A stretch of 64,000 nucleotides of DNA, taken from positions 310,001 to 374,000 of the forward strand of contig NC_041688.1 of the NCBI RefSeq assembly GCF_900005765.1, given 5' to 3'. The notes under the pieces were generated by a model. The model did not search any database and was not told the origin of the DNA. It was given only the letters and a program-made list of their open reading frames with translations. Of this stretch, positions 13,301 through 28,300 are shown one piece after another (position 1 is the stretch's first letter; every line of letters begins with the position of its first letter). The stretch comes from Plasmodium relictum (Eukaryota > Apicomplexa > Aconoidasida > Haemosporida > Plasmodiidae). Both the position numbers and the translations under genes were made by a program.

Positions 13301-16300
13301 GTACATGTTTAGGAATTAATGAAAAAGGTAAGGAACTATAATTTTCATTACTATCTTTTATTTTTATATAACTTCTAATAGAATGAAAGGAAGCTATTTC
13401 TCCTCTTCTTATATGCGTTTCATTTTTTTTTGTCATTTCTGGCACTATACCAATTTTTTTAGTATTATTAGAGTCCAATTTATTAGTTTCACCATGAGTT
13501 GGTTGACTATACTCAGAATTTACTGAATTTATATTTTTAATTAAATTTTCATTTCTTTCATTATTTGTTATATTCTCTATAAAATGATCACTATTTGTGT
13601 TATAATTTTGTTTTTTACCATTTTTGCTATTTTCTATTTTGTTATTACTAATTTTATATGAATCCAAATCTTCATTTTCTTCATATGTGTCATATTTATT
13701 ATTTTCTTTTATCTTATTAGTATCATTAATATCTATTTCGCAAATCTCTTTTTCTTCATATATAGGGTTTAATGAATTAATACTTTTTATATTTTTATTA
13801 GTATTTTTCTCTTCCACTTGATTTTTTTCTTCATATTTATTATTTAACTCATTATTTGATGATTTTTGGCCTATAAAAATGTTATCCAATTTTCTTATTG
13901 ATTCAGTAACAATTTTAATATCAAATGGTAATCTATTAATGAATATATAACTATTAACAAATGTAACAATCTTAGATTTATTAAATGGTTCTTCTGCATA
14001 TCTCACACAAATACCTAAGGATAAAAAATCCCCTTCATAATAATCTTTTATTTTTATTTTATTTTTTTTATTTATATTTTTTTTTTTTAATATATCTTTA
14101 AATAAGGTTCTTTTTTTTTTCTTTATATGTTTTTCCATTTCCTCTTTTTCTTCCGATTCCTCTTCTTCATCTTCATCTTCTCTTTTCTTTTTTCCTTCTT
14201 TATTTATTAGTTTTTTATTTTTATCTGAATTTAATATGTTTTTACAGTAAGGTACTTTTGAATTCATATCGTAAGCATCTTTTATATTTATATATTCTTC
14301 TTCACGCTTTTCATATTTACTGGCACTACTATTTATTAAACTTTCACATAAATCATAATCAGTGTAATTTAATTTATCATTCTGTATATTACTCACTTGT
14401 AAATTATCATTGTTTCCTTTTTCATTACTATTAAAAAAAAGATTCTCTTGAAATTTGCTTTTTTTAAACTTTCCCTTTCTAGGATTCTTTTTCTTCGTCT
14501 CATTTTGCACATTTTTTCTTTTTTTCATCAAGTTTAAATTTAAAATAGAATTTTTCTTATATGAATCTTCTATATTCAAATTATCTATATTTTCATCGTT
14601 TTCTCCTTCCTCTTGTTCATTGGAATTTTCATATAAAATATCTTCATCATATTCCTCATCATTCATTATTTCTTCTTCGTTAAATAAATTAAAAAGACCC
14701 GTACTTAATATATATGAGGACGTTTTTTTTTTATAATTTTCATTTTCAGAATAAAAAGAATAATTTCCATCTTGATTTGGAATTTTTTTTTCTCTTTTAA
14801 AATATTTATTTCCTATTTTATCAAAGGAATACAATTTATTATTGAAAATAATGTTTTTTTTTTTTTTTTTAAAGCTTTTATCATTATCATCTGCATAATA
14901 CGAACTACTAGCAATAGAATTGTTTTCGTCAAATTGCTCTTCCAGTTCATCTACAAATTCATCTCTGTTAATTTTATTTCTTTCGCTACTTCTATTAAAT
15001 AATCTAAATGCTTTTATATTTTTTATACTTCCATACTTTCCTAACATTTTTTTATTACCTTTTTTTTTTTTTTTAAATAGTTCCTTATTGTTTATTAAGA
15101 GATTTTTGAATGTTTTTTTACAAAATCTATCTTTCTCTATATTTACTGTATTGTTTTGATTATTGTTTTCATCATTATTATAAATATACATTTCTGTATA
15201 TTTATTATTATAGTTATATAAAAAATTTTTATTAAATAAATTATTATAATCACTTAAATTATCTGAACGAGTATTCTTATCAGTTTTTATATCATTTCCC
15301 TCGTTAATACTAACTAATTTATTTTTCAATTTGTGTTTATTTTTGTCATCTATGCAACTATTAAAATCACTAATATTACCTTTTAAGTTACTTTTATCTA
15401 TATGGCTATTAAATTCATTATCTATTCTTCCTCTGCTATTTATATCTTCATTCATATCATTTAATTTTTTTAATTTCAAACTATTTGCCTTTCTTTTGCA
15501 TATATAAGTATTACGTTCCTCTTCTGTATCTATATATTTTCTATTGTTTATATATTTTTTTTTTCTTTCTTCATATTTTTCCCAAAATCTTACTTTTTGC
15601 TTCCTATTTATTTTTCTATATACTAAATTTAATAACGGGCGTATCATATTAGTCTTAGTGCAATCAATTTTGTTACTAACATTACTGCATAATATTTTAT
15701 TATTTATATAATCATATTTATATGATTTTATCTTTACATTTTTGGCTTCTTCCTCCGTCATATATAAACGACTATTAGGTGGCAAAATTTTATTATTTAC
15801 ATAAATACAAACATTGGTAGTATTTTCAAAAAAGAAAGGAAAATAAAAATCAATTTTTCTTCTAGATACATCTGCTGAAATAGCAATATTTTTAAAAATA
15901 TGCAAGTTATCATAAATTTTTTTATTCATTTGATTTATTTTGTTTTCAAAATAAATAAATTTTAATTCATCATAAGAAAAAATGTTGCTTATTAATCCAT
16001 ATTTATGATGCAGGACTTTGGTTGCAGTAATAGTATCAGTGGTAGGCATATAAATGGGAAAAAATCCATCAGAAACATATAAGAAATTATTCATATTTTT
16101 TTTGCTTTTTTTATCATTATTTCTACTCTCTGTATTGTAGCTAAAAATTCTATTTAAACAAGCGCTATGAAAAGTACTATATATATTTTTCATAGAACTA
16201 CTATTTTCTTTTTCATTATGCAAATCATTCGTTATTTCATCATACGTTGAATTACTATTTTTATTTACATTAAATAGAATTTTATTTTTATAATTAATAT

Positions 16301-19300
16301 AATTTAAATTATTTTTATATTCTTCTTTATTCAAATAATTGTTTTTTCTTGCATTCCCATTCTCATCATTAATAGCATCATTTATTTTGCTATTAAAAAA
16401 TACTTCATTTAAATCAGGTAATTTTACATTTTTAAAATCAAAGTATCTCTTTAATTCATTAATGTGATTACAAATAAAATTCATTTTTTCTAATTGTAAA
16501 CCATGATAAAATATTTTCATATAAAATCCTTGAGTGCAAATAGGCAAACACCAATAATGATGAGGAGGAACAAGAGCAAACATTTCTTTTTTTTTTAAAA
16601 TTTTTGTTATATCATCATCTATTTCATAATTGTTATAAAAAAAATTTTCTTCGGACCTTTTTTCATATTTTTTTTTTTTTAGAGTAAAAAAACCTTTTTC
16701 CTTTTTTAATCTTATTATAACAGTGATAGGGTTAGGTAAATTATTTTTAATAGTTACCATTGGTTCAATAACAACTGTATAATTATAGGATGTTTCTTTT
16801 ATATGCTGTGTAGGAACATCTTTTACTTTAATATAGCAATAAAACATTATTAAACTCTTAAAAACTAATTCAAAAGGAGCAATGTCTAATTTTTTTTGAT
16901 ATAGATTATTATTATTTAATGAATATTTATTTAGAAGTTTGTATAATATATTAAATGGAACTGCTTCAATATCTAAATTTTCTTCACTATAATTATTACT
17001 TAAAGTTTTCATATTATATTTATTTTCTTTTTTTCTTAATATTTTTATATAAGGTAAAGAGCAATCATATAACCAAAATAAAGGAACAGCTCTTTTACTG
17101 AATGGTAATATATTTATATAATCTTCATCTTTTTTTCTATTTTTCTTTTTTCTTTTTTTTTCCATATAAGTAACAAAATTCTTGTGAGATTCTCTATAAC
17201 TCTTTCGATTTTTATTTGGTTTTTCTTTTTTTGTGTCAAAATTATTTTCATCCCATGTTAAATAATTATCATTGAAATTTTTCTTTTTTTTTAAATTCCA
17301 TTTAAAATTTACACGAGGAAAATATTTTGTTTTTCCTTCTTTATAAATTCGAAAATGCATACTTGAATTATTTTCTATTTGAATGCAAGTACCTATACTA
17401 AGACACCACTTGTTTCTTACTATTTCAGGTTCTACCAATAAATTATATTTTACCTATTAAAAAAAAATATATATATATATATATAACCTAAAATAAAAGT
17501 CTAATAAAATTTTAAAATATCATATAACATATATAAATTATTTTACTATTCCATTTATAATAATTCTAAATTATGAAAAATTTAATCATTACATTAAATT
17601 TTGTAAATTATAATAAAAAAAAAAAAAAAATTAAATTAAAAATATATAATTTTCCGATATAGTCATACATAAGAAAATATTTAATAATTTTTATAGTTCT
17701 TTTTTTTTTTTTTTATTTTAATTACATTTGGAATTTTATATGCTCTTGAATACAAATCATCAGTATACAACACACCTATATATGTCCATGATGATTTTTT
17801 TTTTATTATATTTATAATTTTATTATCATTATCATAATTTTTGTAAAGAAAAGGCATATTATATGTATATTTATATAAAATATCATAGATATTTTGGGTA
17901 TTATCATATAATAAATGTTTTTCTTGTTTGGCTACTGAATTAAAAATATTTCGTTTTTTGAATCCAATTTTACAAATATCTTTAAATAAATTATTTAAAT
18001 CATGTTCATTATTAATTATAAAATCATCTGAATTCTTCATAGAATAAAATTCCGAATTAATTTTATTTTTTTCTTTTTTTTTATTAATGCAAAAATATAA
18101 GCATTCACATGGAAATTCATAATATTCATTTTTATTTATAATTATTAGTTTCCATACATAATTATTATTTTTTGTTCTTGTCTTATAAAATATTATTATT
18201 TCAGAATGCAAATCATTATATATTTCTATATTTGAATTTTTAACATCAATAATATCTTTTTTAAAATTAATATTGGTATATAAATATTGACATAAATATA
18301 AGAAAGACGTAGTTATATTAATATTTATACTAGTTGTATATGCATGAACAAGTAACGTAGGGAAATATTTAAACTTTTCATTAATATAAAAATAAAATGT
18401 AATTGGATTAATTATAGTATCTTGAATATTATACATATTATCATATGTTCTTAAAACTATTTTGAATATTAAACTCATTTTAATACAATTTTTATCCTTT
18501 TTATGTTTTTTCTTATACCACTTTATATTACTTTGTATATTTGGTTCATCTTCTGATAATTCATACCATTTATTTTGAAGCTCCGATTTGCTTTCTTTAT
18601 TTTCATTTGTATGACTTTTTTTGGGAATATTATATATATCATTAAATTGTATTTGCTCAATTTTTTCATTTAGATAAAAATCAATTTTCTGTTTTGTATT
18701 ATAGAAGAAAAATTGATATTTATTAAGGCATATAAATAAATAATAATTTAAATCATGTATATTTAATGTTAGTATATTTTCCTTATTTAATTGATGTATT
18801 TTTAAGCATATATTTTTTACATAAAATTTTAATTTTATTTTTATTCTTTTTGATTCTTTATCATATAAATATAAATTATTTTTATCTAATTTTCTTGGAA
18901 TTTCATTAGAATTTACTGATTCTAAACTTTTAAAGAGTTTATTTTTCATTTTAGTCTCTAAATTATAAATTTCATCATCAGTGTTTAATTCATAAATATA
19001 GCCTATTTTATTTTCTTTTTTATTTTTTATTTTATTATGAAAGTTATTATCCTTATTATTTATGTCTAATATCTTATCCAAAGATTTAGATAAATGCTTT
19101 TTAAATTTTTTTTTTGTATTTTTTTTTCTATATTTGCATGCATAAGGTTTATATAAATATAGTAAAGCAGAAATAATATAAAAGATTAAGCTCTTTTTCT
19201 TAACGTCATTTTCTTTAATAATTTTTTCCTTTTTTAAATTTTCTGATATTTCCATATCTACTGAAAGGTTATCATTCATGATTCTATTTCTAACTTTATT

Positions 19301-22300
19301 ACCTACAAACGATACATTTTCATTATATCTTCCTTCAGTAGAATAATAATCATCAATATAATTAGAATTTTGCAAATAGGGGAAATAATTTGCAGTACTA
19401 TTTTGGCATGTATTGAATCCATTTATATTATTTGTTAAACTAATAAAATAATTGTAATGAAAATACTTTTGAATGTTACATAAATAATATGCAAATTTAT
19501 TATATTTAGAAAAAATAAATAAATAATAAAATAAATTGGATACATATTTATTATTATAAGTACAAAAGCAATTTAATAATTTTAAAAATATTAGTCCATG
19601 TCGAATAATATTTTTTTCATTATTAATGTTCCTAATTATTGAAAATAATTGGTTACATAAATTGTAAAGATTTTCTTTATATAATTCAATTTGTATATAA
19701 TTTTCTTTTAAATTATGAATAATTTCAAAATATTTCATATTTTTATTTTGTATATTAATAAATTCTTGAATTTTAGAATAAGAATCAACAACATTTTTAT
19801 ATATATTAAAGTTATGAATTAAAATTTTTTTACGAACATTGTAAGTGCTAGTTATATTATTATTTATATAACTCTTTTCTACATTTCTATGATAATTTGT
19901 TCCTTGTTTTATTGAGTTATCAATATTTTCTTTTAATTCATTTTCTTTAATTGAATTATTTTTCATATTGTTTTTTTCATCGTTTGTTACACCAAATAAC
20001 TCATTAGTATCACTAAAAGAAATATATTTTCCACTACTTTCATTAATCCATGCATCTCCATTTTTTCTACTACTACTATAATTGTTATTATTTAATATAT
20101 CACTACTCTTGCTGGGTATAGGGATTAATTCATATTTTTTTTCCTTATTTATGTTATGAAACATTCTGTTGTATTTTTTGTTATATAATATATTAGAATT
20201 AGAACTATTTTTGTATATTTTTTGTTCCAACTTATTTTCTACTGAATATTTTTCTCTTAATATTTTTAATTTATTATCTAAAATCATTTTATTTAACCCT
20301 TTAAATTTATTCTTACCTTCTTTGTAAACATTTTTTATCTTCAATTTTTCATTTGATTTTTTAATAAAGGATTTATTTTTACTTAAAAAAGGAAGAATAT
20401 AAATATTTTTAGAAAAATTAAAATAATTTTTATAGAAACTTGCATAATAAATATTATAACTGAAAGACTTGTAAAATTTATATAACTCTTTTATATTATC
20501 TATAGTTACATTAACTAAAAAATCTTGAAATATAATTTTACATGATCTTTTTATATCTAAATTGCTTATACTTAAATAGATATCATTAATATTTATTAAA
20601 CACTCATTCTCTTCCTTAATATTAGGCATAATTATGTTATTTTTTTGATTTAAAAATATGTTAAACTTATCTTTATAATATAATTTATGTTTATTTATTA
20701 AAAAAAATAAATTATTATAACTACTTGATATTTTGCTTGAATTGTGTAAATAGATAACATTCTCCCTAGGATCCTCACTACTATATTTTTTCATTTCGTA
20801 ACTACCGTTATTTCTTTCATTATCATTAACTGCAGAAAAAAAAATTTCATTAATTATATTTCTAGATGCATTTTTATTTATACTTTTAATTGAACTATTT
20901 TCTTTAATATTATCGTTATCATCCTCATAATTAATAGGAAATTTTTTCATTTTTTTGTTGTTCATAATTTTTTTAAGGTATTTTATATTCTTCATTTCAT
21001 TATAATATATATTATAAAAATTTGTATTATCATAAAAAGCGTATTCTAATTGTTTTTTTAAAATGTTTTGATCATTTTTAAAATATTTTTTCTTTTTTAT
21101 AAATTCATTTCTAGATCTATGACTATCATCTTCATTTAAATAATATAAATCTAAAATACTAGAATCATGTACAGATAATTTGAATTTTTTATTACTTTTA
21201 TATAATTTAAGTTTATCATATACTTCATTAAAATTAAAACATTTACCTAACATGACATTGAAATTTTTTACTTCTGTTTTTAAATTAGTTAATCCAATAC
21301 TTTTCTTTTCTTTATAATATATATCTATACTAAAAATTAAAGATAAACAAATGTTTCTTTTATTTTCTTGAATGCTTTTTTTTTTCTCTTTTCCTTTCCA
21401 TATGTAATATTCTTCATTTTTTTTTTTTCTTTTTCTATGGACTATTTCTTTTAAAAAATTGTTATCTTTTAAATTTCTTTCACTAGAAAAACTGCTACTA
21501 CTTTCTGTATCGCTAAGTAAATATGTTAAAGATTCATCGGTGTAGCTGAAATTATTGCTATACAAATCATCACTAGATAAAGAAACGTTATTTAAATTTA
21601 TTGATTCATTTTTATTATATACATTTGGATTAATAATATTTTTATTCATTTCCTTATTTCTCATTTTATTTTTTTTTCTCATTCCATTTGTATTTTCATT
21701 TAAATCATTTTCACTGTTATATATCTTTTTTTGTGCTGTATAAAAAACTTGCTTATTAATTTTTTTATCTATATATATATTATTACAATTTTTTGTTTTC
21801 TCTAAAATATTTAAGATGTTTAAATTACTGCTTGAATTGCTAGAACTAAAATATTTCATTTTATATGTTTTTGCTTTTTTATTTGTATCATAAAATTCCT
21901 TATCAGCATTGTCTACTTCACAAATGTTATTTCTATTTGCTTCTTTTTTTCTCATTTTTCCTTTCTTTATTTCACTATTACTATGTTTATTTTTTCTTTT
22001 CATATAGTAACTCATTTTTATTTTCTCCGTTTGTTCATTTCTATAATTAAATAAATCTTCTTGAATAAACCATATCTCAAATAAATTTACCCTAATTTTA
22101 ATATTCGTATATTTATTCATAACATTATATACACTTTTAAAAGAAATTAGATGTTTACTTAATGATGTTATTTCCAGTTTATCTTTTTTTCTTAATACTT
22201 CACTATCTTCTTTAGTAAAAAAATCATTAGAACTACATGGAGAAATATTTTTTCTCACAATTATATCTTTTTTTTTAATTTTTGATACATTTGATGAAAA

Positions 22301-25300
22301 TCTTTTAGTAAATAACTTTTTAAATGTTGTTTTTATTCTTTTAGATAATCCCTCTCTTTCACATTTTTCACTTTCTTCTTTCTTATTATCGTCAACTAAT
22401 TCATATGTATGTTTATTATCTAGCAACGGTTCGTTTTTGTTAGTAATCTTAAGGTTTTTTAAACTGCTATACATGTTTCTTCCTATTTTTTCATTATCGT
22501 TTTTAAAATATTCATCATTCAAATTTTCTTCCTTACATTTATTTTCTACATTTAAATTATTTATTTCGTATGTTTTACTTTTTCTTTGTTTTTTTCTTAT
22601 CAAATTATAATTATTGTCGCTTTTACTTTTTATTGTATTGTTATTATATTGTTTTATTTTGCTATTTATTTTTATCATTTTTTTTTTTTTTCTTAATCTT
22701 GATTTAGAAATCTTAAGCCATTCTTTTGCGTTCTTTTTCCTTAAATGAGAATTATTTACATTTATAAATTTTCTCTTATTATATATTCTTTCATATAGTT
22801 CATTTATATTTATTTGTCTACGAATTTTTACCTTTTTAATAGGGTAATGATAATTAATTTTAAGTTTAAATACATTCTCATTAGACAAGTAATTTAAAAC
22901 AGTTTTATATTTTGTATAAAAATATAAAAAAAAAATTAAATTACTATTTATAAATGCCAAGAAATAATAATTTTTATCATTTAATTCTTTCAGTGATACA
23001 TTAGTAGTTGTGTGATATTCAAATTTATTCATTATTAAATAATTATAATTTATTTTACTTTTAAAAAAAAATATTTCTTCCATAAAACTATCCGGTATCT
23101 CAATATTAGATGAATTTTCACTATTTTCCGCATCTTTTAATTCTTTCTCATCATTTAAAAGATCCAAATTGGTATGACTACAAGGAAAGTATTTTTTGGA
23201 AATTTTTAAATTATTATTTTCCTCTTCAAAATAAGATTTATTAAATTGATGGTCGCTTAAATTCATTACTTTGTCTTCAGTTTCACATGATCCTTTTGCT
23301 ACATTAAAAGGAAAAAATTGTAAAGCATTAATATTCACATATTTTTCATTTTTATTTATTTTAATATAATTCCTTAAAAGATCATTATAAAACAATAATC
23401 CTTTCTGAAAATTATCTACATTTATGCATGAGTTGAAGCACGATAAATCATATTTATAAAACTCTGGTAGTAGAGAATATACATATAAATAAGAAAATAT
23501 ATTATTCGTTAAATCAGTAAAAAAACTGATTAAATTCATTATTGTTTCATTATGTACTGTCAGTTTTGTATTACTTACATCTATATTAAAATCAATGTTA
23601 TTAATATTTTCATTTGCTATAACATAAAACTGATTATTATATATTTCTTGTTTTATTTTTTTTAAATGAAATTTTCTTTTTACGGTTCCTAAAGTATCTT
23701 TATTTAAATCTAAATAGCTATAAATATTTAGTATTTTTTCACATAAATCCAAATAGCTTTTATCAGCACTATCTTTTAAAAATAATCGAAATTGAGAAAT
23801 ATTATTGCATATATTTATTTTATTGTAATCATAAATAATTAATTTATTCAAATACAAATAAAATTTAAATCCTTTATTTAATGAGGGCAAAGAAAATACA
23901 AAATTCTCTATATTAATACTCCATTTAGCATTCTCAACAATATTATTTAAAGCTTTTTTATAATTTTTATTTTTTGAAGTAATATGATTAAATATTTTCT
24001 TAATATAATTATAAAATTTAGCTTTTACTTTTCTTTTTTTTATTACTTTTTCGTTCATTAGAGAATTATCTAAAACACATCTGTTTGATAAAGAATTATA
24101 AAAACAGAAATATTTTTCATTTTCATTTTTTGAAAACATTTTTCTTAATGAATTGGAATTACTTAGGTATAAACTATCGGAAAAACTTCTACTTTTTGTG
24201 TTGTATTTTTTTATTATATTAATTTTTTTTTCTGTTTTTAATTTATTCATTTTCTTATGATCCTGAATTGAAAAATATCTTTTTTTGTTTCTGTCTTTAT
24301 AGTTTTCATTTTTTTTGCTTCTTAAGAAACTTGAATTATATGATAATAAAGAATAAACAGAAGAAGGTATTAATGACGAAGAAGATATAAACCTAAAAAA
24401 TTTAGAAGAATTGTTATACAAATTAGAATAATTCGTCTTACTAGTATTGCTTGATAAGTTATATTTTTTCATATTCTTTATAAAATTCTTACTTAAAGAA
24501 CCATATGTATTAAATTTATTTTGATATACATTAGAAATTTTATTATAAATATTTAATAGATCATTTCTGCTAAGACTTTCTTTTTTTTGACTATTTCTTA
24601 ATTTTTTTTTTATTTCATCCTTATCTTCTTTTATTTCATCTAATATATCGTCTATATTATGTTCATTATTATTTATAATTTTGTTAATTGTCTTTTTTTT
24701 TAAGATGGAAAATTTTATTTTAAAACAATGAACGATAATACTTAGAATATCGTTTATATTTTTACTTTTATATATATTATTACATATTACTGTTGAATAT
24801 AATTTAAGAGAAATTCTTTTTATTTTATTTTCGTTGATAGAAATAATGTAAAAAGAATTATTATGATAATAATTGGTAAAACTCTTGAAAATTAATTTGC
24901 TTATAATATTAGAAAAATCTTTATGTTCAATTGATTCAAAGTTAGAAAAATCATTTAAATCTTTGCTATTTTTTTCTTTAATGCTCTCATATTTTTCTTT
25001 TGATATATAAATATATTTCTTACTGTAAAATGGATGAATGTGATTCACTAATAGAAAATTACTATCATAAATATATGAACAATCAAGAATGTTAAGATCT
25101 ATATTATTAATATCAGCATTAATTACAACTTTATTTTTTATTTTTTCTTTAATATTCGTTGAAATTTTATTAAAGATAAACAAAAAATTCCACATTTTAT
25201 TATTACTTGATATATTACCATGTAAGGATTCATCATCTAATTTTTTTTTTTCATTTCTGTGATTATTTTCATAGTTATTATTTGAAATGTATTTATTTTT

Positions 25301-28300
25301 GTTGTAGTATTCTTTATACCTTTCATCAAATTTTAATTTATTGATTGTATTATTGTTATTATTATTATCATTTAGCTTCTCTTCTGTTAAATAATTTTCC
25401 TTTTTTGTATTTCCAAATGTTTTATTATAATAATTCACTAATTGTTTATATTTATAAGAATAGTATTTCTTCGTTTCTTTTATATCGTAAACAATTAAGT
25501 TTTTGTTTATATTATTGACAAAATAAAAATTATAGTTAGATATAAAATACGGTTCAACATTTATGCTAGAAGAATAAATATAAATGTAGAAGTTTAAACT
25601 TTTTTTAATTTTTTTTTTTATGTTCCCATATTCTTTTGTTCTCTTTAAAGATATATAAATATGATTTTTTTTCCATGAAGTATATTTCAAAAAATCTTTT
25701 TTGTATATTAAATAATTATTAAAGCTACTAGAATTAGTATTATAAAATCCTGCTTCTTCAAAATAAATTTTACTATTTCTTAATACTAAATTTTTATCAT
25801 TAAATTCATAAAAACTATTTCTACTAAAATTTTTGTTATTGATTGATGGATTTCCAACTTCTTGAAGTTTTTCATAATTTACATCATTTTCTAATTTTTC
25901 CAAATCATAAAATTTATTATATTTTTTTATTTCATCTTTATTGTTATTTAATGAGTATTTTTTATTAGTAGTATTTTTTATTGTAACATCATTTTGTTTA
26001 CTACTTTTTTCTTTCTTATCACATACGTTGTGATTATCTTCTATTACCTTATCTTTTTTTTTATTGTTTGCACTGTTTTTATGTGTAATGACTTTGTTTT
26101 CCCCTTCTATATTTGTGTTATCGTTATTTTCATTATTGTTCCTGTTACATTTAATTTTTCCATTTTTTTCATTGTCTAATTTGTTTAAAATATTCTTACT
26201 TATTTTAGTCACTTTATTTTTTTTTTTTTCCTTAATTAAATTTTTATATAAATCTCCTTTTTTCGATAATTTAGATAAATAAGGTACACTTTCATAGTAT
26301 TTTTTTAATAATAAAAATTTATATATATTTCTGTAAGACATTGAAATCTTTTTATAAAAAATAGGTATATAACAACAAATTATTGATTCCTTTTTTTTAT
26401 TTAATCTAATCAAATTAGGAAAATGGGAATGAATTCTATTAACATTATATAAATGATGAAAATTAAATTTACTAAACCATTCTAAGTTATATAATTGATT
26501 CACATAATCTACAAATTTTAATTCATTTTCAATTAAACAATTATTGCTTATAAAATTCTCATAATTAATATTTTTTAAATCGTCTTGTCTTTCAAAATCA
26601 TTCTGCAAAAAGTTTTCCTTTTCATTATTTATTTTTATTGAATTTAAATTATTAGCATTTTTGTAATTATATATAAGTGGCTGTAAAAATATCTTCCCCT
26701 CTCTTTTATATCTTTTAAAATATATGCAATTAAACAAGTTAATATTAAATATAGATAAATTACAACAAGATATTTTCCAATTATTAACATTTTTCATTCT
26801 TTTTTCTTTATTATTTTTTTTCTTCTTAATTTTCTTTGTACCTTTTTTTTTTTTTTTTTTTTTGTTAAATGCCATTCTTCTTTCTGATTTTATTAATTCC
26901 ATTTCTTTATTAGGTCTTAAAGGACTTTTATTGTTGCACTTTTGTGTAAATGCACATCTACTAAAACTTTTTGTGATAGTTATTCTATCTCCATTGCTGT
27001 TATAAAACAAATTATTAATATTGTTATTTTTTTTTATTTGTGATATATAATAATTTGAATGTACATTTAAATTATCTCTTTTTATGTTCAACAAATCATA
27101 AGATTTACTATTAGCATCATTTTCCATGCTTCTTAAATCCAATGTATTACTATTCATATTATGCAATTTTTTATCTTTTAATGAGAGGGACTTAAATCTA
27201 AAAAAACTTAATGATCTTTTTTTTGATTTTTCCTTTTTAAATGAATTTTTTGGAGAATTATTATTCTTATCTATAATATATTTATGTGAATTAAATTGAT
27301 TTGATGCACTGTTATTTTGCTGTGAAACATCATTTTCAATATTATATTTTTTAATAAAATCGTTTTTTTTTTTATAATTAAATAAATAACTAATATAAGA
27401 TTTTTGTTTTTCTATATTTTTATCATTAATTGTAGAATGCACATTTTTATTATAAGTATTTAACCCAGTCATATTGCCACTTACATAATTTTTCTTGAAT
27501 TCATTATCATTGCTTACATATCCACTTGATTTGTAAAATGAAAAATTTTTCTTATTATTACTTGAATCTTTTGAGTTATATTCTGAAATACTTGCAGGAC
27601 TTTTGTAACATGAACTTTTTATTCCTTTATTTGATGAGATAATTTCATCTACAATACTATTCTTTGAACATTTTTTAATTAAACAATTACCAGTGGAAGA
27701 ACTGTTCTTAAATTTATTGTATTTTATATTACTGTTAGATTTTATGTAATTAATTGGATCGTTATACATATTATTACTATTCTTTTTTATATTATTTGTT
27801 GAATCTCTATTGGAAACACTTGTTAAATTATTATATTTATTATGATGATCATCATAAAAATTGTTTCTTTTTTTAGATTCATCATAATATAAGTTTTTTG
27901 CACATGAATATTTATTTTGAGAAAACTTATATAAAATATCACTTCCATAATTTTTTATTTCCAAATTGAGATTATCTTTTTTACGATTTTTTTTTTTCCC
28001 ATTATTTTTTTTTTTCTTTCCTTTTTTTTTATATAAGAACTCCATGAAAAATTTTATATCTACTATTGTTAGATGAGAAATAGCATAATTACAATTTTTC
28101 ATTAAAATAATATATAAAAAAGGGAGATACACATTAATAATTTTCTTCTTATTTTCTAAAAGGATATATTCATATTTAAATAAAAAATTAAAATTTAAAT
28201 TATATAAATCCTTATTTATAATTCCAATGTGATCATAATTTTGTTCTTCACTACATTTTTCATCACAATAATTAGAACAGCTATCAAGAAAATTTATATA

